From Heyndrickxia sporothermodurans (GTDB lineage: Bacteria > Bacillota > Bacilli > Bacillales > Bacillaceae_C): DNA of 64,000 nucleotides. The stretch covers positions 62,001 to 126,000 of the forward strand of contig BORH01000009.1 of NCBI GenBank assembly GCA_018333075.1. Reading direction: 5' to 3'. The notes under the pieces were generated by a model. The model saw nothing but the letters and a program-made list of their open reading frames with translations, searched no databases and was not told where the DNA came from. Below are positions 16,130 to 25,313 of the stretch, one piece after another. How positions within the stretch are numbered: position 1 is the stretch's first letter; the number at the start of each line of letters is the position of its first letter. Both the position numbers and the translations under genes were made by a program.

Positions 16130-17800
16130 TTAATTCGTTAAACCATACTTATTCATTTTTTCGTAAAGAGTTGTTCGACTAATGCCTAGTTGTTTAGCAG
16201 TCTCTGACTTATTGCCTTTTGTTGCTTCTAAACTAGCAAGAATTGTATTACGCTCGGTTTCTTCCATTACTTCAGCAAGCGACCGTACAGTTGCTGTTTC
16301 TGTGTATCCTGTTATTTCTATCGGAAGTTGTTCAGTAGTAATATATTTTCCCGTATCAACAATATTCATTGCTCGTTCTATAATATTTTCCAACTCGCGG
16401 ATATTTCCTGGCCAATCATACATTTTTAATAAACGCATAGCTCGTTCATCAATACCTTGAATCTTTTTCTTCATTATTTGCTGATACTTATTTACAAAAT
16501 GACTAACTAACAACTCCACATCCTGCTTTCGATCTCGTAAAGAAGGGATAACAATTTCCATTACTTTTAACCGGTAATATAAATCTAAACGAAATTCTCC
16601 TTTTTCCACCATTTCTTCTAAATTTCGATTAGTTGCAGCGATTACCCGAACATCAACAGCAATACTATTTGAGGCACCAACACGCTCTACTTCCTTCTCC
16701 TGCAAAACACGAAGTAATTTAACCTGCATATGGATAGGGAGTTCACCTATTTCATCTAAAAAAATCGTGCCTCCATCCGCTGTTTCAAACTTTCCTGCCT
16801 TCCCACCTTTTTTTGCCCCTGTAAAAGAGCCTTCCTCATAGCCAAAAAGCTCAGATTCAATAAGTTCAGAAGGAATAGCTGCACAATTTACTTTCATAAA
16901 AACACCCATCGATCTTCTGCTCGCATTATGAATGGCATGGGCAAATAACTCTTTTCCTGTACCGCTCTCACCTAACAACAACACATTGGAATCATTTTCA
17001 GCTACCTTTTGGGCATTTGCTTTTACTTCAATAAACGGATGACTTTTTCCAATTAATTGATCAAATGTATAAGAAGCTTTATTGCTTTCACGAAAGTCTC
17101 CCTTATATTTCTTCAACTCTTTTTCAAGAGATTTAAGTCGTTTAAATAAAGCAGAAAATTGACCTACATTTTTAAATAAAATTTTCCCAACAGCACCGAC
17201 TACTTTCCCTTCCTTAATCATTGGAGAACGGGTCGCAATAATATAGTTATCATTAATTTTTTGTAGTTCAGCCGTTTCTTGTCTTCCTGTTTTGACAACT
17301 ACATGCATTCTTGTATTATCAATTACATCAGTTACATGTTTCCCTATCGCACCTTGCTGATCTACCCCAAGATAATCAGCATATGCTTGTGTGAGCATTA
17401 GAATATATCCGTCGGTATCAACGATAACAAGCCCATCGTAGGCATACTCCATAATATCTTTAAGGAGAATCTCCACCTCATTATCCTTTTTCAAAAACTC
17501 TGCAGCATCCATTTTTGGAAAAGAAACAAGAAACATGTGATAGCCATTCAAATATCCTGATAGTCTTTCTCCCCTAACAATCACTTGCTTCCCATGGACT
17601 TGGAGCTTAAGATTGGTTCCAGGTATAATATCCTTATCAATTACTTCAATTAGATCATCCATATCATCTTTAAGGATACTCAATAATGGCTGATTATTTA
17701 ACACAACTTCTTTCTTTGCATTCGTTACCATTACTCCAAAAGGCAGGCTCTCTATCATCGCTTTTAACAGCTCTAGCTGACTTGAATGGTCCCCTCTCAT
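16130..17800 (-). CDS. sigma-54-dependent transcriptional activator with two PAS domains
   Basis: The 556-residue protein has an N-terminal PAS domain (about 5-100), a second PAS domain (about 115-215), an AAA+ domain (about 245-475) and a Fis-type helix-turn-helix (about 515-555, ending SETAKQLGISRTTLYEKMNKY). Walker A is GESGTGKE and Walker B is GGTIFLDEIGELP. The sigma-54 contact loop reads GSFTGA in place of the common GAFTGA. The PAS domains suggest it senses a small molecule. It lies between two operons that each carry a -24/-12 promoter and is the obvious activator for both. It is not clearly one of the named Bacillus activators (RocR, AcoR, BkdR, LevR). Confidence 0.93.
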   Translation of the reverse strand: MRGDHSSQLELLKAMIESLPFGVMVTNAKKEVVLNNQPLLSILKDDMDDLIEVIDKDIIPGTNLKLQVHGKQVIVRGERLSGYLNGYHMFLVSFPKMDAAEFLKKDNEVEILLKDIMEYAYDGLVIVDTDGYILMLTQAYADYLGVDQQGAIGKHVTDVIDNTRMHVVVKTGRQETAELQKINDNYIIATRSPMIKEGKVVGAVGKILFKNVGQFSALFKRLKSLEKELKKYKGDFRESNKASYTFDQLIGKSHPFIEVKANAQKVAENDSNVLLLGESGTGKELFAHAIHNASRRSMGVFMKVNCAAIPSELIESELFGYEEGSFTGAKKGGKAGKFETADGGTIFLDEIGELPIHMQVKLLRVLQEKEVERVGASNSIAVDVRVIAATNRNLEEMVEKGEFRLDLYYRLKVMEIVIPSLRDRKQDVELLVSHFVNKYQQIMKKKIQGIDERAMRLLKMYDWPGNIRELENIIERAMNIVDTGKYITTEQLPIEITGYTETATVRSLAEVMEETERNTILASLEATKGNKSETAKQLGISRTTLYEKMNKYGLTN

Positions 17801-17875
17801 TTTCCTAACTCCCCTTATCTTGTTTCATCCTTTCATTATATCATAGGGTTGAAAGCGCGCTCATCGAGATAGCAT

Positions 17876-17918
17876 TCAAAAAAGCCATTACAAAGAGAGG
17901 TCTCCTCTTTCCAATGGC
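17876..17918 (-). terminator. terminator of the thiolase operon
   Basis: On the minus strand GCCATTGGAAAGAG pairs with CTCTTTGTAATGGC (two central mismatches), followed by TTTTTT. It lies between the thiolase stop and the activator start, separating the two transcripts. Confidence 0.85.
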
Positions 17919-17931
17919 CATCCTATACTTA

Positions 17932-19110
17932 TTAAGGTCTTTCAATAATTAAAGCGCTGCCTTGACCACCACCTATGCAAAGAGTAGCCAGGCCTCGTTT
18001 CGCATCTCTTCGCTTCAATTCATATAGTAATGTGACAAGAATTCTAGCTCCAGAGGCACCAACAGGATGTCCTAGAGCAATGGCTCCTCCATTCACATTT
18101 ACCTTATCTTGTTCAAGTTGTAAATCCTGCAAAACCGCTAGTGATTGTGCCGCAAATGCTTCATTTACTTCAAATAGATCGATATCTGATACGGTTAATC
18201 CCGCTTTCCCTAATGCCTTTTTTGAAGCGGGCACAGGTCCATATCCCATAATCTTCGGTTCAAGAGCTGCATTTGCATAAGATGAAATCTTTGCTAAAAC
18301 TTCGATTCCAAGTTCATCAGCCTTTTCTTTTGACATAAGAACGAGCATCGCTCCACCATCATTTATTCCTGATGCATTTCCAGCAGTAACCGTGCCTCCC
18401 TCTTTAAAAGCGGGACGGAGCTTCTCTAATTGATCAATGGACATCCCATGCCGCGGATGTTCATCTTGGTCGATAATGAGTGTTTTCTTTCTTTGATGCA
18501 CTTCAATTGGTACAATTTCATCTGCAAATTTTCCAGCTATCTGTGCCTTTTCAGCTTTCATTTGGCTATTTAACGCAAATTCATCCTGCATTTGTCGGCT
18601 AATGCCCCATTTTTCTGCGATATTTTCTGCCGTTATTCCCATATGATAATGATTGAATGCATCTGTTAATGCATCATGAATCATTGAATCAATCACTTTA
18701 GCATCTCCCATTTTTTGACCAAAGCGAAGTTTAGGAAGAACATATGGAGCGTTACTCATACTCTCAATTCCACCAGCTACAATTACTTCTGCATCTCCTA
18801 ATGCGATGAATTGTGCCCCCATGATCACCGAACGTAGTCCGGAACCACATAGTTTATTAATTGTTAACGCAGGTGTTGTTTCAGGCAATCCTGCATGAAT
18901 CGCTACTTGTCTCGCAACATTTTGTCCTAGACCGGCTGAAAGAATATTTCCAACTAACACTTCATCTACTATTTCTGGCTGAATACCAGCACGTCTAATG
19001 GCTTCCTTCGTTGCTGCTACACCTAAATCTACCGCTGATACATTTGCTAGACTACCTCCAAATGAACCCACCGGAGTTCTTACTGCACTAACAATCACTA
19101 CTTCTTTCAT
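17932..19110 (-). CDS. acetyl-CoA C-acetyltransferase (thiolase)
   Basis: The 392-residue enzyme has the acyl-binding cysteine in [11 protein letters not shown] near residue 88. The catalytic His is in [18 protein letters not shown] and the second Cys in [13 protein letters not shown] near the C-terminus. It splits acetoacetyl-CoA into two acetyl-CoA, or runs the condensation. It starts four bases after the dehydrogenase gene, forming a two-gene operon. The chemistry follows directly from the ScoAB product of the neighbouring operon. Confidence 0.95.
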   Translation of the reverse strand: MKEVVIVSAVRTPVGSFGGSLANVSAVDLGVAATKEAIRRAGIQPEIVDEVLVGNILSAGLGQNVARQVAIHAGLPETTPALTINKLCGSGLRSVIMGAQFIALGDAEVIVAGGIESMSNAPYVLPKLRFGQKMGDAKVIDSMIHDALTDAFNHYHMGITAENIAEKWGISRQMQDEFALNSQMKAEKAQIAGKFADEIVPIEVHQRKKTLIIDQDEHPRHGMSIDQLEKLRPAFKEGGTVTAGNASGINDGGAMLVLMSKEKADELGIEVLAKISSYANAALEPKIMGYGPVPASKKALGKAGLTVSDIDLFEVNEAFAAQSLAVLQDLQLEQDKVNVNGGAIALGHPVGASGARILVTLLYELKRRDAKRGLATLCIGGGQGSALIIERP

Positions 19111-19114
19111 TTTG

Positions 19115-20053
19115 TTACTCCCCCTTAGCTTTTACTTTTGCTAACTGTATAAAATAACGATCACGTACATTTAATTTCTCTGAAACAACGGAATCCTCAT
19201 ATTTGAATATTCCTTCCCCTGTCTTAGCACCAAGTTTATTCTTCGCTACTAAATGAGTTATAAAATTTGGTGCTTCCGTACTTTGATCAAGATCAGGTGC
19301 AACATTTTCAAACACTCTTTGCCATGTATCTAAGCCCCCAAAATCAGCTATTTCTATAGGACCTGTAAATGCCCAGCGGAAGCCTGGTCCTGCTGTTACC
19401 GCTGTATCTATGTCAGCAGCACTTGCTACTCCTTCGTTCAATAGATAAAAAGCTTCTTTCATTAATGCTGTTTGCAATCGATTCGCTATAAAACCAGAAA
19501 TCTCTTTATTTAATAAAATCGGAGCTTTTCCAATCTTACGCATTAAATTTAATGTTTCTTCCACCACTCCCTCCTCGGTTTTCTCATGCTTTACAATTTC
19601 AACTAGTGGAACTAAATGGCCCGGATTAAAGAAATGGGTAATAATCATTTGATGTGCAAATGAAGCGTTTTCAACTAAACGTGAAATTGGAAATGTAGAA
19701 GTATTGGACGCCACAATCGTATCTGCCTTTTTCAAGTTCTCAATCTTACGATAAAGCTCCCACTTCATCTCAATCACTTCTGGAATGGCTTCAATAATAA
19801 AGTCTGACTCTTTAACAGCTTCACCTAAATCCGTTTGATACGTAATCGCCCTTGTTGCTTCCTCCCTATCTGAAGATGTCAGCACTCCTTCATCAACGAG
19901 TAATGCTAAATTTGCCTTTATTCGTTTATCTGCTTTTTCAAGATATTCTTCTGTTAAATCATTTAATACAACTTTGTAGCCATATCTAGCAAAAGATAGT
20001 GCAATCCCGCTGCCCATCACTCCTGATCCAATGATTGTTATTTTTCTAATCAT
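19115..20053 (-). CDS. 3-hydroxyacyl-CoA dehydrogenase (3-hydroxybutyryl-CoA type)
   Basis: The 312-residue protein has the NAD-binding loop [18 protein letters not shown] at the N-terminus and the family motif near [13 protein letters not shown]. The catalytic His lies in [16 protein letters not shown] near residue 140, and a C-terminal domain includes [10 protein letters not shown]-like [13 protein letters not shown]. Its length fits the short, single-function enzymes (Hbd/PaaH/MmgB type). It interconverts 3-hydroxybutyryl-CoA and acetoacetyl-CoA. A -24/-12 promoter lies 52 bases upstream. Confidence 0.93.
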   Translation of the reverse strand: MIRKITIIGSGVMGSGIALSFARYGYKVVLNDLTEEYLEKADKRIKANLALLVDEGVLTSSDREEATRAITYQTDLGEAVKESDFIIEAIPEVIEMKWELYRKIENLKKADTIVASNTSTFPISRLVENASFAHQMIITHFFNPGHLVPLVEIVKHEKTEEGVVEETLNLMRKIGKAPILLNKEISGFIANRLQTALMKEAFYLLNEGVASAADIDTAVTAGPGFRWAFTGPIEIADFGGLDTWQRVFENVAPDLDQSTEAPNFITHLVAKNKLGAKTGEGIFKYEDSVVSEKLNVRDRYFIQLAKVKAKGE

Positions 20054-20104
20054 GTTAAACTCTCCCTTTTGTTTTCTCTTTTAGATGTATGCACTCTTTT
20101 TACA

Positions 20105-20120
20105 TGCATTTTTTATGCCA
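20105..20120 (-). promoter_or_regulatory. sigma-54 (-24/-12) promoter of the dehydrogenase-thiolase operon
   Basis: The minus strand reads TGGCATAAAAAATGCA. It keeps GG and GC with the right spacing and matches 9 of 12 defined positions of TGGCACG-N4-TTGCA. It is weaker than the 15746 site but is correctly placed before an operon next to the activator. In the rest of the 20054-20386 gap I see only a weak SigA-like pair facing the plus strand (TTGACC at 20248, TATGGA at 20271). Confidence 0.65.
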
Positions 20121-20386
20121 AAATAAAAAATTAGCCATTTTAGTTTGCAAGAAAAATAATTTATGCTAAACTTTCTTCATTACATGAGGTTGTTTTTTCA
20201 TAAACGGTTACTTTTATCTAAATACTCATTAAGGATGAGAAAACTTTTTGACCAAGAACACAACATGTTTTATGGAAAAACTATCCAGAAAATCTCCCCA
20301 ACATAAATCTACAAAAAACACTTGAATATATTGCAACCAAGGATGACTCCATAAGCCATTACAATCATTTATTGGAGGAATGCAAA

Positions 20387-21163
20387 GTGGTAACAAATAA
20401 AGTTGCAATTATTACAGGATCAGCGAGAGGTATTGGCTTTGAGATAGGAAAAATTTTTGCTGAAAACGGAGCAAAGGTTGTCTTATCAGACCTTAATGAG
20501 CAGGCAGTTAACGAGGCTGCTGAAGGCTTAAAAAACCAAGGATTAGAGGTAATTGGTTTAAAAGCAGATGTAACCAAGGAAGAGGAAATTGTCAATCTGA
20601 TCGCAGAAACAAAACGCCAACTCGGACGTGTTGATATATTTATTAATAATGCTGGGTTGCAGCATGTGTCTCCTATTGAGGAATTTCCAACCGAAAAATT
20701 TGAATTAATGATTAAAATCATGCTTACAGCGCCATTTATAACAATTAAAAACGTGCTACCAATAATGAAAAAACAGGGATTTGGTAGAATTATTAATATC
20801 TCATCTATTAACGGATTAATTGGCTTCGCTAATAAAGCAGCCTATAATAGTGCCAAGCATGGTGTTATCGGCTTAACAAAAGTAGCCGCTTTGGAAAGTG
20901 CAGCGTATGGCGTAACAGTGAACGCACTTTGTCCTGGATATGTAGATACACCGCTTGTACGAGGACAATTAGAGGATCTATCTAAAACAAGAGGAGTTCC
21001 TCTTGAAAATGTGCTTGAAGAGGTGATTTACCCGCTCGTCCCACAAAAACGTCTATTAGATGTAAAGGAAATTGCTGATTATGCCATTTTCTTAGCGAGT
21101 GATAAAGCTGGTGGCATCACAGGGCAAGCAGTTGTACTTGATGGTGGATATACAGCACAATAG
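20387..21163 (+). CDS. SDR-family 3-hydroxybutyrate dehydrogenase
   Basis: The 258-residue short-chain dehydrogenase has TGSARGIGFEIG at the N-terminus, NNAG near residue 85, the catalytic Ser in INISSINGL, and the YNSAKHG motif (YxxxK). The stretch VNALCPGYVDTPLV and the C-terminal GQAVVLDGGYTAQ agree with 3-hydroxybutyrate dehydrogenases such as B. subtilis YxjF, which sits beside scoAB. It would oxidise 3-hydroxybutyrate to acetoacetate with NAD. The GTG at 20387 is eight bases after GGAGG; the upstream in-frame TTG overlaps that site and is not used. It diverges from the dehydrogenase-thiolase operon. Confidence 0.88.
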   Translation: MVTNKVAIITGSARGIGFEIGKIFAENGAKVVLSDLNEQAVNEAAEGLKNQGLEVIGLKADVTKEEEIVNLIAETKRQLGRVDIFINNAGLQHVSPIEEFPTEKFELMIKIMLTAPFITIKNVLPIMKKQGFGRIINISSINGLIGFANKAAYNSAKHGVIGLTKVAALESAAYGVTVNALCPGYVDTPLVRGQLEDLSKTRGVPLENVLEEVIYPLVPQKRLLDVKEIADYAIFLASDKAGGITGQAVVLDGGYTAQ

Positions 21164-21178
21164 AAAAAAATGACTCAT

Positions 21179-21215
21179 CGTGTCTGCCCTTTACAGCGAC
21201 GTCTAGGGCAGCACG
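21179..21215. terminator. probable terminator between convergent genes
   Basis: CTGCCCT pairs with AGGGCAG, extended by CGTG/CACG beyond a one-base bulge. The following T content is low, so termination efficiency is uncertain. Confidence 0.4.
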
Positions 21216-21257
21216 CTTATGTCACTTTATTCTTCTACTTACTAATCACATGATAAA

Positions 21258-22655
21258 TCATTTATCTTCTGTCATTTGATTCACTTTTTTCTTTAAGCGA
21301 TCGGCTATTTCAAAAATCTCATTATTTTTATCTTTATTAATCTTATCTGCATAATCTTTTATTATATGTTCACGACGGCTTAATATTTCTGAGATTTTAT
21401 TATGAACATCAAAATCAATTAGCTTGTTTTCCTCTAATTTAGATACAACAGCATTCATTCGATTTCGCTCACGATTTCTGGAATCGATATGCTTGTTTAA
21501 CATCTCATTTAATTGTTGAGACATCCTAACTGAATCCCAATTAATATTATTGATATTTCCTACATTCCAAAACACCCAGGTGGTCTTCCCAATCGTTTCT
21601 TTCCATGACTTTGTTATTTCATCATTTAATTGTTGTTTGTTTCTTACAGTCGTATACTCTCCCCCACCAGCCCTTGCTACTTCCTTTAACTGGCGGTCGG
21701 CCTCATCATCTACATCGAAGCCAATGATATTAATTTGAACATCCATATTAGAGGCTTTAGCATCTTTTGCAGCTTGAACCGGATTGCCACCACAAGTTTC
21801 AATTCCGTCACTTACGACATAAATAAAATTTTTCGTCTGATCATCACTTACTTTTTGTAATAAAGCTTGTGCTTTTTTTATTGCGGATGCTAGAGGGGTC
21901 CATCCACTTGCATTAAATTTATTTAGTGCATACGAAAAATCCTTTTTATTATATGGCTGTAAAGGATAGACTGTTTCTACACTTTTACATGATAATTTTT
22001 TATCTTTATCATCTCCAGTTCCTTTATGACCAAAAACAGATAAGAGAATCTTTGTATGACCAGGCAAACTTTTTGAGAAAGAATTCAAGCTAGCTTTGGC
22101 CAGCTTCATTTTATTTCCACCAGGTACATTTGCCTTCATACTTCCACTTGCATCAAGAAGTAAAGCAATATTAACTTTTTTGGGTTGACTCTCTAACTCC
22201 TCTTCACTTACATCCTGCAATAATCTCCCGTCAGGTAGCTTTAACTCCTTATATTTAATTTCTAAGTCTCTCATCGGTTGGATCGTTTTTTTATATTCAG
22301 AACGAAAATTCGTTACAATTGATTGTGCCCATTTTTCCTCATCCCAATTTTTTGTATTTACTTTTTTAATACTTTGTATGTAATGATCGACTGCTGCTGC
22401 TTCCGCATCAGCATATTCATTCTGATCTGCGAACTCTTTACTTTCTATATATTTTTGAAAAAGCTCTCCACCTGGCTCTTTTTCTATCTCGTCCCCTACT
22501 AAACTATATGTTGATTCCGATTTCTCATCCTTTTGTTTACCAGGCTTCTCCGTTTTTGATGGTGCATCATGATTGCTTGTACTCTCTGTATGACTACAGC
22601 CAACAATCAGCAGAAGGCAAAGAAAAGACATAAGAAAACCTATTTCTCTTTTCAT
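21258..22655 (-). CDS. VWA-domain lipoprotein
   Basis: The 465-residue protein starts with a signal peptide and lipobox (LLLIVGC, Cys20), so it should be anchored to the outer face of the membrane. A linker rich in Lys, Ser and Glu follows. The von Willebrand A domain (about 155-355) has the metal-site motif DASGSMK, then GWTPLASAIKKA and YVVSDGIETCGG. A C-terminal charged helical region of about 100 residues has coiled-coil character (RNRERNRMNAVVSKLEENK). VWA lipoproteins bind proteins or peptidoglycan-related partners with metal dependence. No specific partner is visible. It stands alone between the SDR gene and the divergent acylase. Confidence 0.88.
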   Translation of the reverse strand: MKREIGFLMSFLCLLLIVGCSHTESTSNHDAPSKTEKPGKQKDEKSESTYSLVGDEIEKEPGGELFQKYIESKEFADQNEYADAEAAAVDHYIQSIKKVNTKNWDEEKWAQSIVTNFRSEYKKTIQPMRDLEIKYKELKLPDGRLLQDVSEEELESQPKKVNIALLLDASGSMKANVPGGNKMKLAKASLNSFSKSLPGHTKILLSVFGHKGTGDDKDKKLSCKSVETVYPLQPYNKKDFSYALNKFNASGWTPLASAIKKAQALLQKVSDDQTKNFIYVVSDGIETCGGNPVQAAKDAKASNMDVQINIIGFDVDDEADRQLKEVARAGGGEYTTVRNKQQLNDEITKSWKETIGKTTWVFWNVGNINNINWDSVRMSQQLNEMLNKHIDSRNRERNRMNAVVSKLEENKLIDFDVHNKISEILSRREHIIKDYADKINKDKNNEIFEIADRLKKKVNQMTEDK

Positions 22656-22902
22656 ATGATTTCAACTCCCCCTTTAAGAAAATTTTTCCTCATTAAAAAC
22701 AGTATAAAAAATGTCGTTAGGAAGTAACAAAGGGCTTTTTACCTAGATTCAGTTACACAGTTGATGAACAAGCTAACAGCCTTAATAAAAATAAGAAAAC
22801 TCATTTATTTCTCTATTTCTTCATATAAATAAACGAATATTTCGAATCAGAGAGGAAAAAAGAACGATCAAACGAAATAATTAATCTAAGGGGGGAAACA
22901 TT

Positions 22903-25269
22903 TTGGAAGTTATTTTACAACCACAAAAAAAGAATAAATTAAACTGGAAAAAATTAGCGATATGGATCATCTCTATTATTCTAGTTCTTGGTATCGCAGG
23001 TTATTTTGCAGCAAATGCTTATATTGCACGTTCTTTGCCTAAAACAAGCGGAGAAATAAAATTATCAGGCTTAAATGCAAAGGTACAGGTAATAAGAGAC
23101 GAAAATGGAGTTCCACATATCAATGCAGAAAATGAACATGACTTATTTATGGCTCAAGGGTATATTCAGGCACAGGATCGGTTATTTCAAATGGATCTAA
23201 GCCGTCGACAAGCTTCCGGAGAATTAAGTGAAGTAATTGGAGAAGCTACATTAAATAATGATAAATATTTTCGGACCCTTGGGCTACGAAGGGCAGCAGA
23301 AGAATCATATAACAATTATTCAAACGAAGGAAAAGATACACTACAATGGTTTGCCGACGGTGTAAATGCCTATATTAAAGAATTAAGGAGCAACGGAAAA
23401 TGGCCAATTGAATTTACCTTATTAGGTTATAAACCACGTGATTGGACACCGATTGACTCGTTAACAATTGGAAAGTACATGGCATTTGATTTAGGAGGAC
23501 ATTGGGAGGATCAAGCCTTCCGCTACTATTTATTGCAAAACTTTCCTAAAGATAAAGCCTATGATTTATTCCCATCTTATCCGAAGGATGCCCCATATAT
23601 TGTTAGCAAAGACGTGTTAAATCTTGAAAAAAGCTTCGCATCTGCCGTTATTCCTCATGAATTTAATGGAAGTAACAATTGGGTCGTTAGCGGAGAAAAA
23701 ACGAAATCAGGGAAACCCATTTTAGCAGATGACCCACATTTAGCGCTTAATACACCTTCCATTTGGTATCAAATGCATTTAGAAACATCAAATGTTAATG
23801 TAAGCGGTGTTATTTTTGCCGGAATACCTGGAATCATTTTAGGGCATAACGAAGAGATTGCTTGGGGAGTTACAAATACAGGTCCTGATGTTCAAGATTT
23901 ATATATTGAAAAAAGAAACCCTGAGGATAAAGACCAATTTTTATATAATAAAAAATGGGAAAAGGCTCAGGTCATTCATGAACCGATTAAAGTAAAAAAA
24001 CAAAAAACAATTGATTATAAAATAACAGTTACGAGACATGGCCCTATTATTTCTGAATTTGCAGCTGATAGTGGAAAGGATACCGTCCTTTCCTTACAAT
24101 GGACTGCCTTGCAGCCTTCAAACGAATTAGAAGCTGTATTAAATATGAACAAAGCAAAGAATTGGAACGAGTTTGAAAAAGCACTAGAAAACTTTCAAAC
24201 TCCTGCACAAAACTTTGTTTTTGCAGCAAAGGATGGCACGATAGCCTATAAAGCAAACGGAAAGATTCCAATTCGGAAAAAAGGCACAGGTATGCTCCCT
24301 GTCCCTGGATGGACGAGTCAATATGAATGGACAGGATACATTCCTTTTAAAGAATTACCTAAAAGTGTAAATCCAAAGGAAGGATTTCTTTCTTCTGCCA
24401 ATAATAAAGTCGTCAATGATCAATATCCTTATCACATTAGCAATGATTGGGCACAGCCCTATCGCCAAATGAGAATTCAGGAGGTATTAAAGACATCTAA
24501 CCAAATTACTGCTAAAGATATGCGTAATTTACAAATGGATAAAATGAACTTACAGGCGAAAGAGTTTGTTCCAATTTTTCTTGAACAATTAAAAGGAGTA
24601 ACAGACAAAACAGAAAAAGAGGCATTCGAGCAACTGAAGAACTGGAATTATGTTGATGATCAAGAACTCGCAGCTCCACTTATCTTTAATTTTTGGATGA
24701 GAAAAATCCCTGAAGTTCTTTTTCAAAAAGAAATTTCAGATGAAATGCTTGGAAAGTTTGGAGGACAAAAGCAAGCAGTGGACCAATTGCTTCGACATGC
24801 AGCAGCAGGAAATCCCGGTCCATGGATTTCAGAAAATGGAGGTTTACAAAAGGTGCTCCAAAAATCCCTAAGCCTTGCAATAAAGGAAATAAAAGATTTG
24901 CAAGGAAATCAAGTAAGCAAATGGGAGTGGGGAAAATACCATCAGCTTTTATTCGCGCATCCATTGTCAAAGGTAAAACCACTTTATTATCTATTTAATA
25001 GTGAAGGGAAAATACCTGTAGGTGGATCAAGTGTAACTGTCCAGGCAGCAGCAAATTATGCGGATGGAACAGTCTACCATGGAGCGTCCTGGCGATTTGT
25101 CATTGATACAAGTGACATGAATACAGGCTATCATCTTGTAGGCCCAGGACAATCTGGCCATGTAAAGAGCAAGTGGTATCATGACCAATTAGAGGCTTGG
25201 GCAAAAGGTAAATATCATGAAACAAAACTTACAACAAAAGAAGGGGAAACACTCACTTTATCACCATGA
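22903..25269 (+). CDS. penicillin acylase family N-terminal serine hydrolase
   Basis: The 788-residue precursor has one N-terminal membrane anchor (about 15-37) and no clear cleavage site. The alpha region follows (VIRDENGVPHINAENEHDLFMAQGYIQAQDRLFQMDL, split here as residues about 63-99), then a spacer. The catalytic Ser is near residue 257 in NGSNNW, followed by GKPILADDPHLALNTP. Autocleavage before that Ser would make the two-chain enzyme. The family hydrolyses amide bonds of beta-lactams or acyl-homoserine lactones; the natural substrate is not evident. It starts with TTG after AGGGGGGAAAC and ends at a terminator shared with glgA. Confidence 0.92.
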   Translation: MEVILQPQKKNKLNWKKLAIWIISIILVLGIAGYFAANAYIARSLPKTSGEIKLSGLNAKVQVIRDENGVPHINAENEHDLFMAQGYIQAQDRLFQMDLSRRQASGELSEVIGEATLNNDKYFRTLGLRRAAEESYNNYSNEGKDTLQWFADGVNAYIKELRSNGKWPIEFTLLGYKPRDWTPIDSLTIGKYMAFDLGGHWEDQAFRYYLLQNFPKDKAYDLFPSYPKDAPYIVSKDVLNLEKSFASAVIPHEFNGSNNWVVSGEKTKSGKPILADDPHLALNTPSIWYQMHLETSNVNVSGVIFAGIPGIILGHNEEIAWGVTNTGPDVQDLYIEKRNPEDKDQFLYNKKWEKAQVIHEPIKVKKQKTIDYKITVTRHGPIISEFAADSGKDTVLSLQWTALQPSNELEAVLNMNKAKNWNEFEKALENFQTPAQNFVFAAKDGTIAYKANGKIPIRKKGTGMLPVPGWTSQYEWTGYIPFKELPKSVNPKEGFLSSANNKVVNDQYPYHISNDWAQPYRQMRIQEVLKTSNQITAKDMRNLQMDKMNLQAKEFVPIFLEQLKGVTDKTEKEAFEQLKNWNYVDDQELAAPLIFNFWMRKIPEVLFQKEISDEMLGKFGGQKQAVDQLLRHAAAGNPGPWISENGGLQKVLQKSLSLAIKEIKDLQGNQVSKWEWGKYHQLLFAHPLSKVKPLYYLFNSEGKIPVGGSSVTVQAAANYADGTVYHGASWRFVIDTSDMNTGYHLVGPGQSGHVKSKWYHDQLEAWAKGKYHETKLTTKEGETLTLSP

Positions 25270-25280
25270 AATGCTAGTAA

Positions 25281-25303
25281 AGGGCTGTCTTCATAGCAGC
25301 CCT
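25281..25303. terminator. hairpin between the acylase gene and the glg operon
   Basis: AGGGCTG pairs with CAGCCCT around a nine-base loop, between convergent stops. T tracts are short on both sides. Confidence 0.6.
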
Positions 25304-25313
25304 CTAATTCCAT

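Noticed and set aside
15990-16148. Open minus-strand frame after the sigma-54 activator reading WFNELNVKEPTILLVEDF and onward, resembling a thioredoxin-fold tail.
   Set aside because: It overlaps the activator's 3' end, has no start codon with a ribosome site, and the upstream codon is a stop. It may be a relic, but the similarity is too weak to annotate, and the stretch also holds part of the candidate activator sites.
20320-20335. TTGCA sequence upstream of the SDR dehydrogenase as a possible third sigma-54 promoter.
   Set aside because: The GG at -24 is missing at the required distance (CTTG instead), so the defining dinucleotide is absent.
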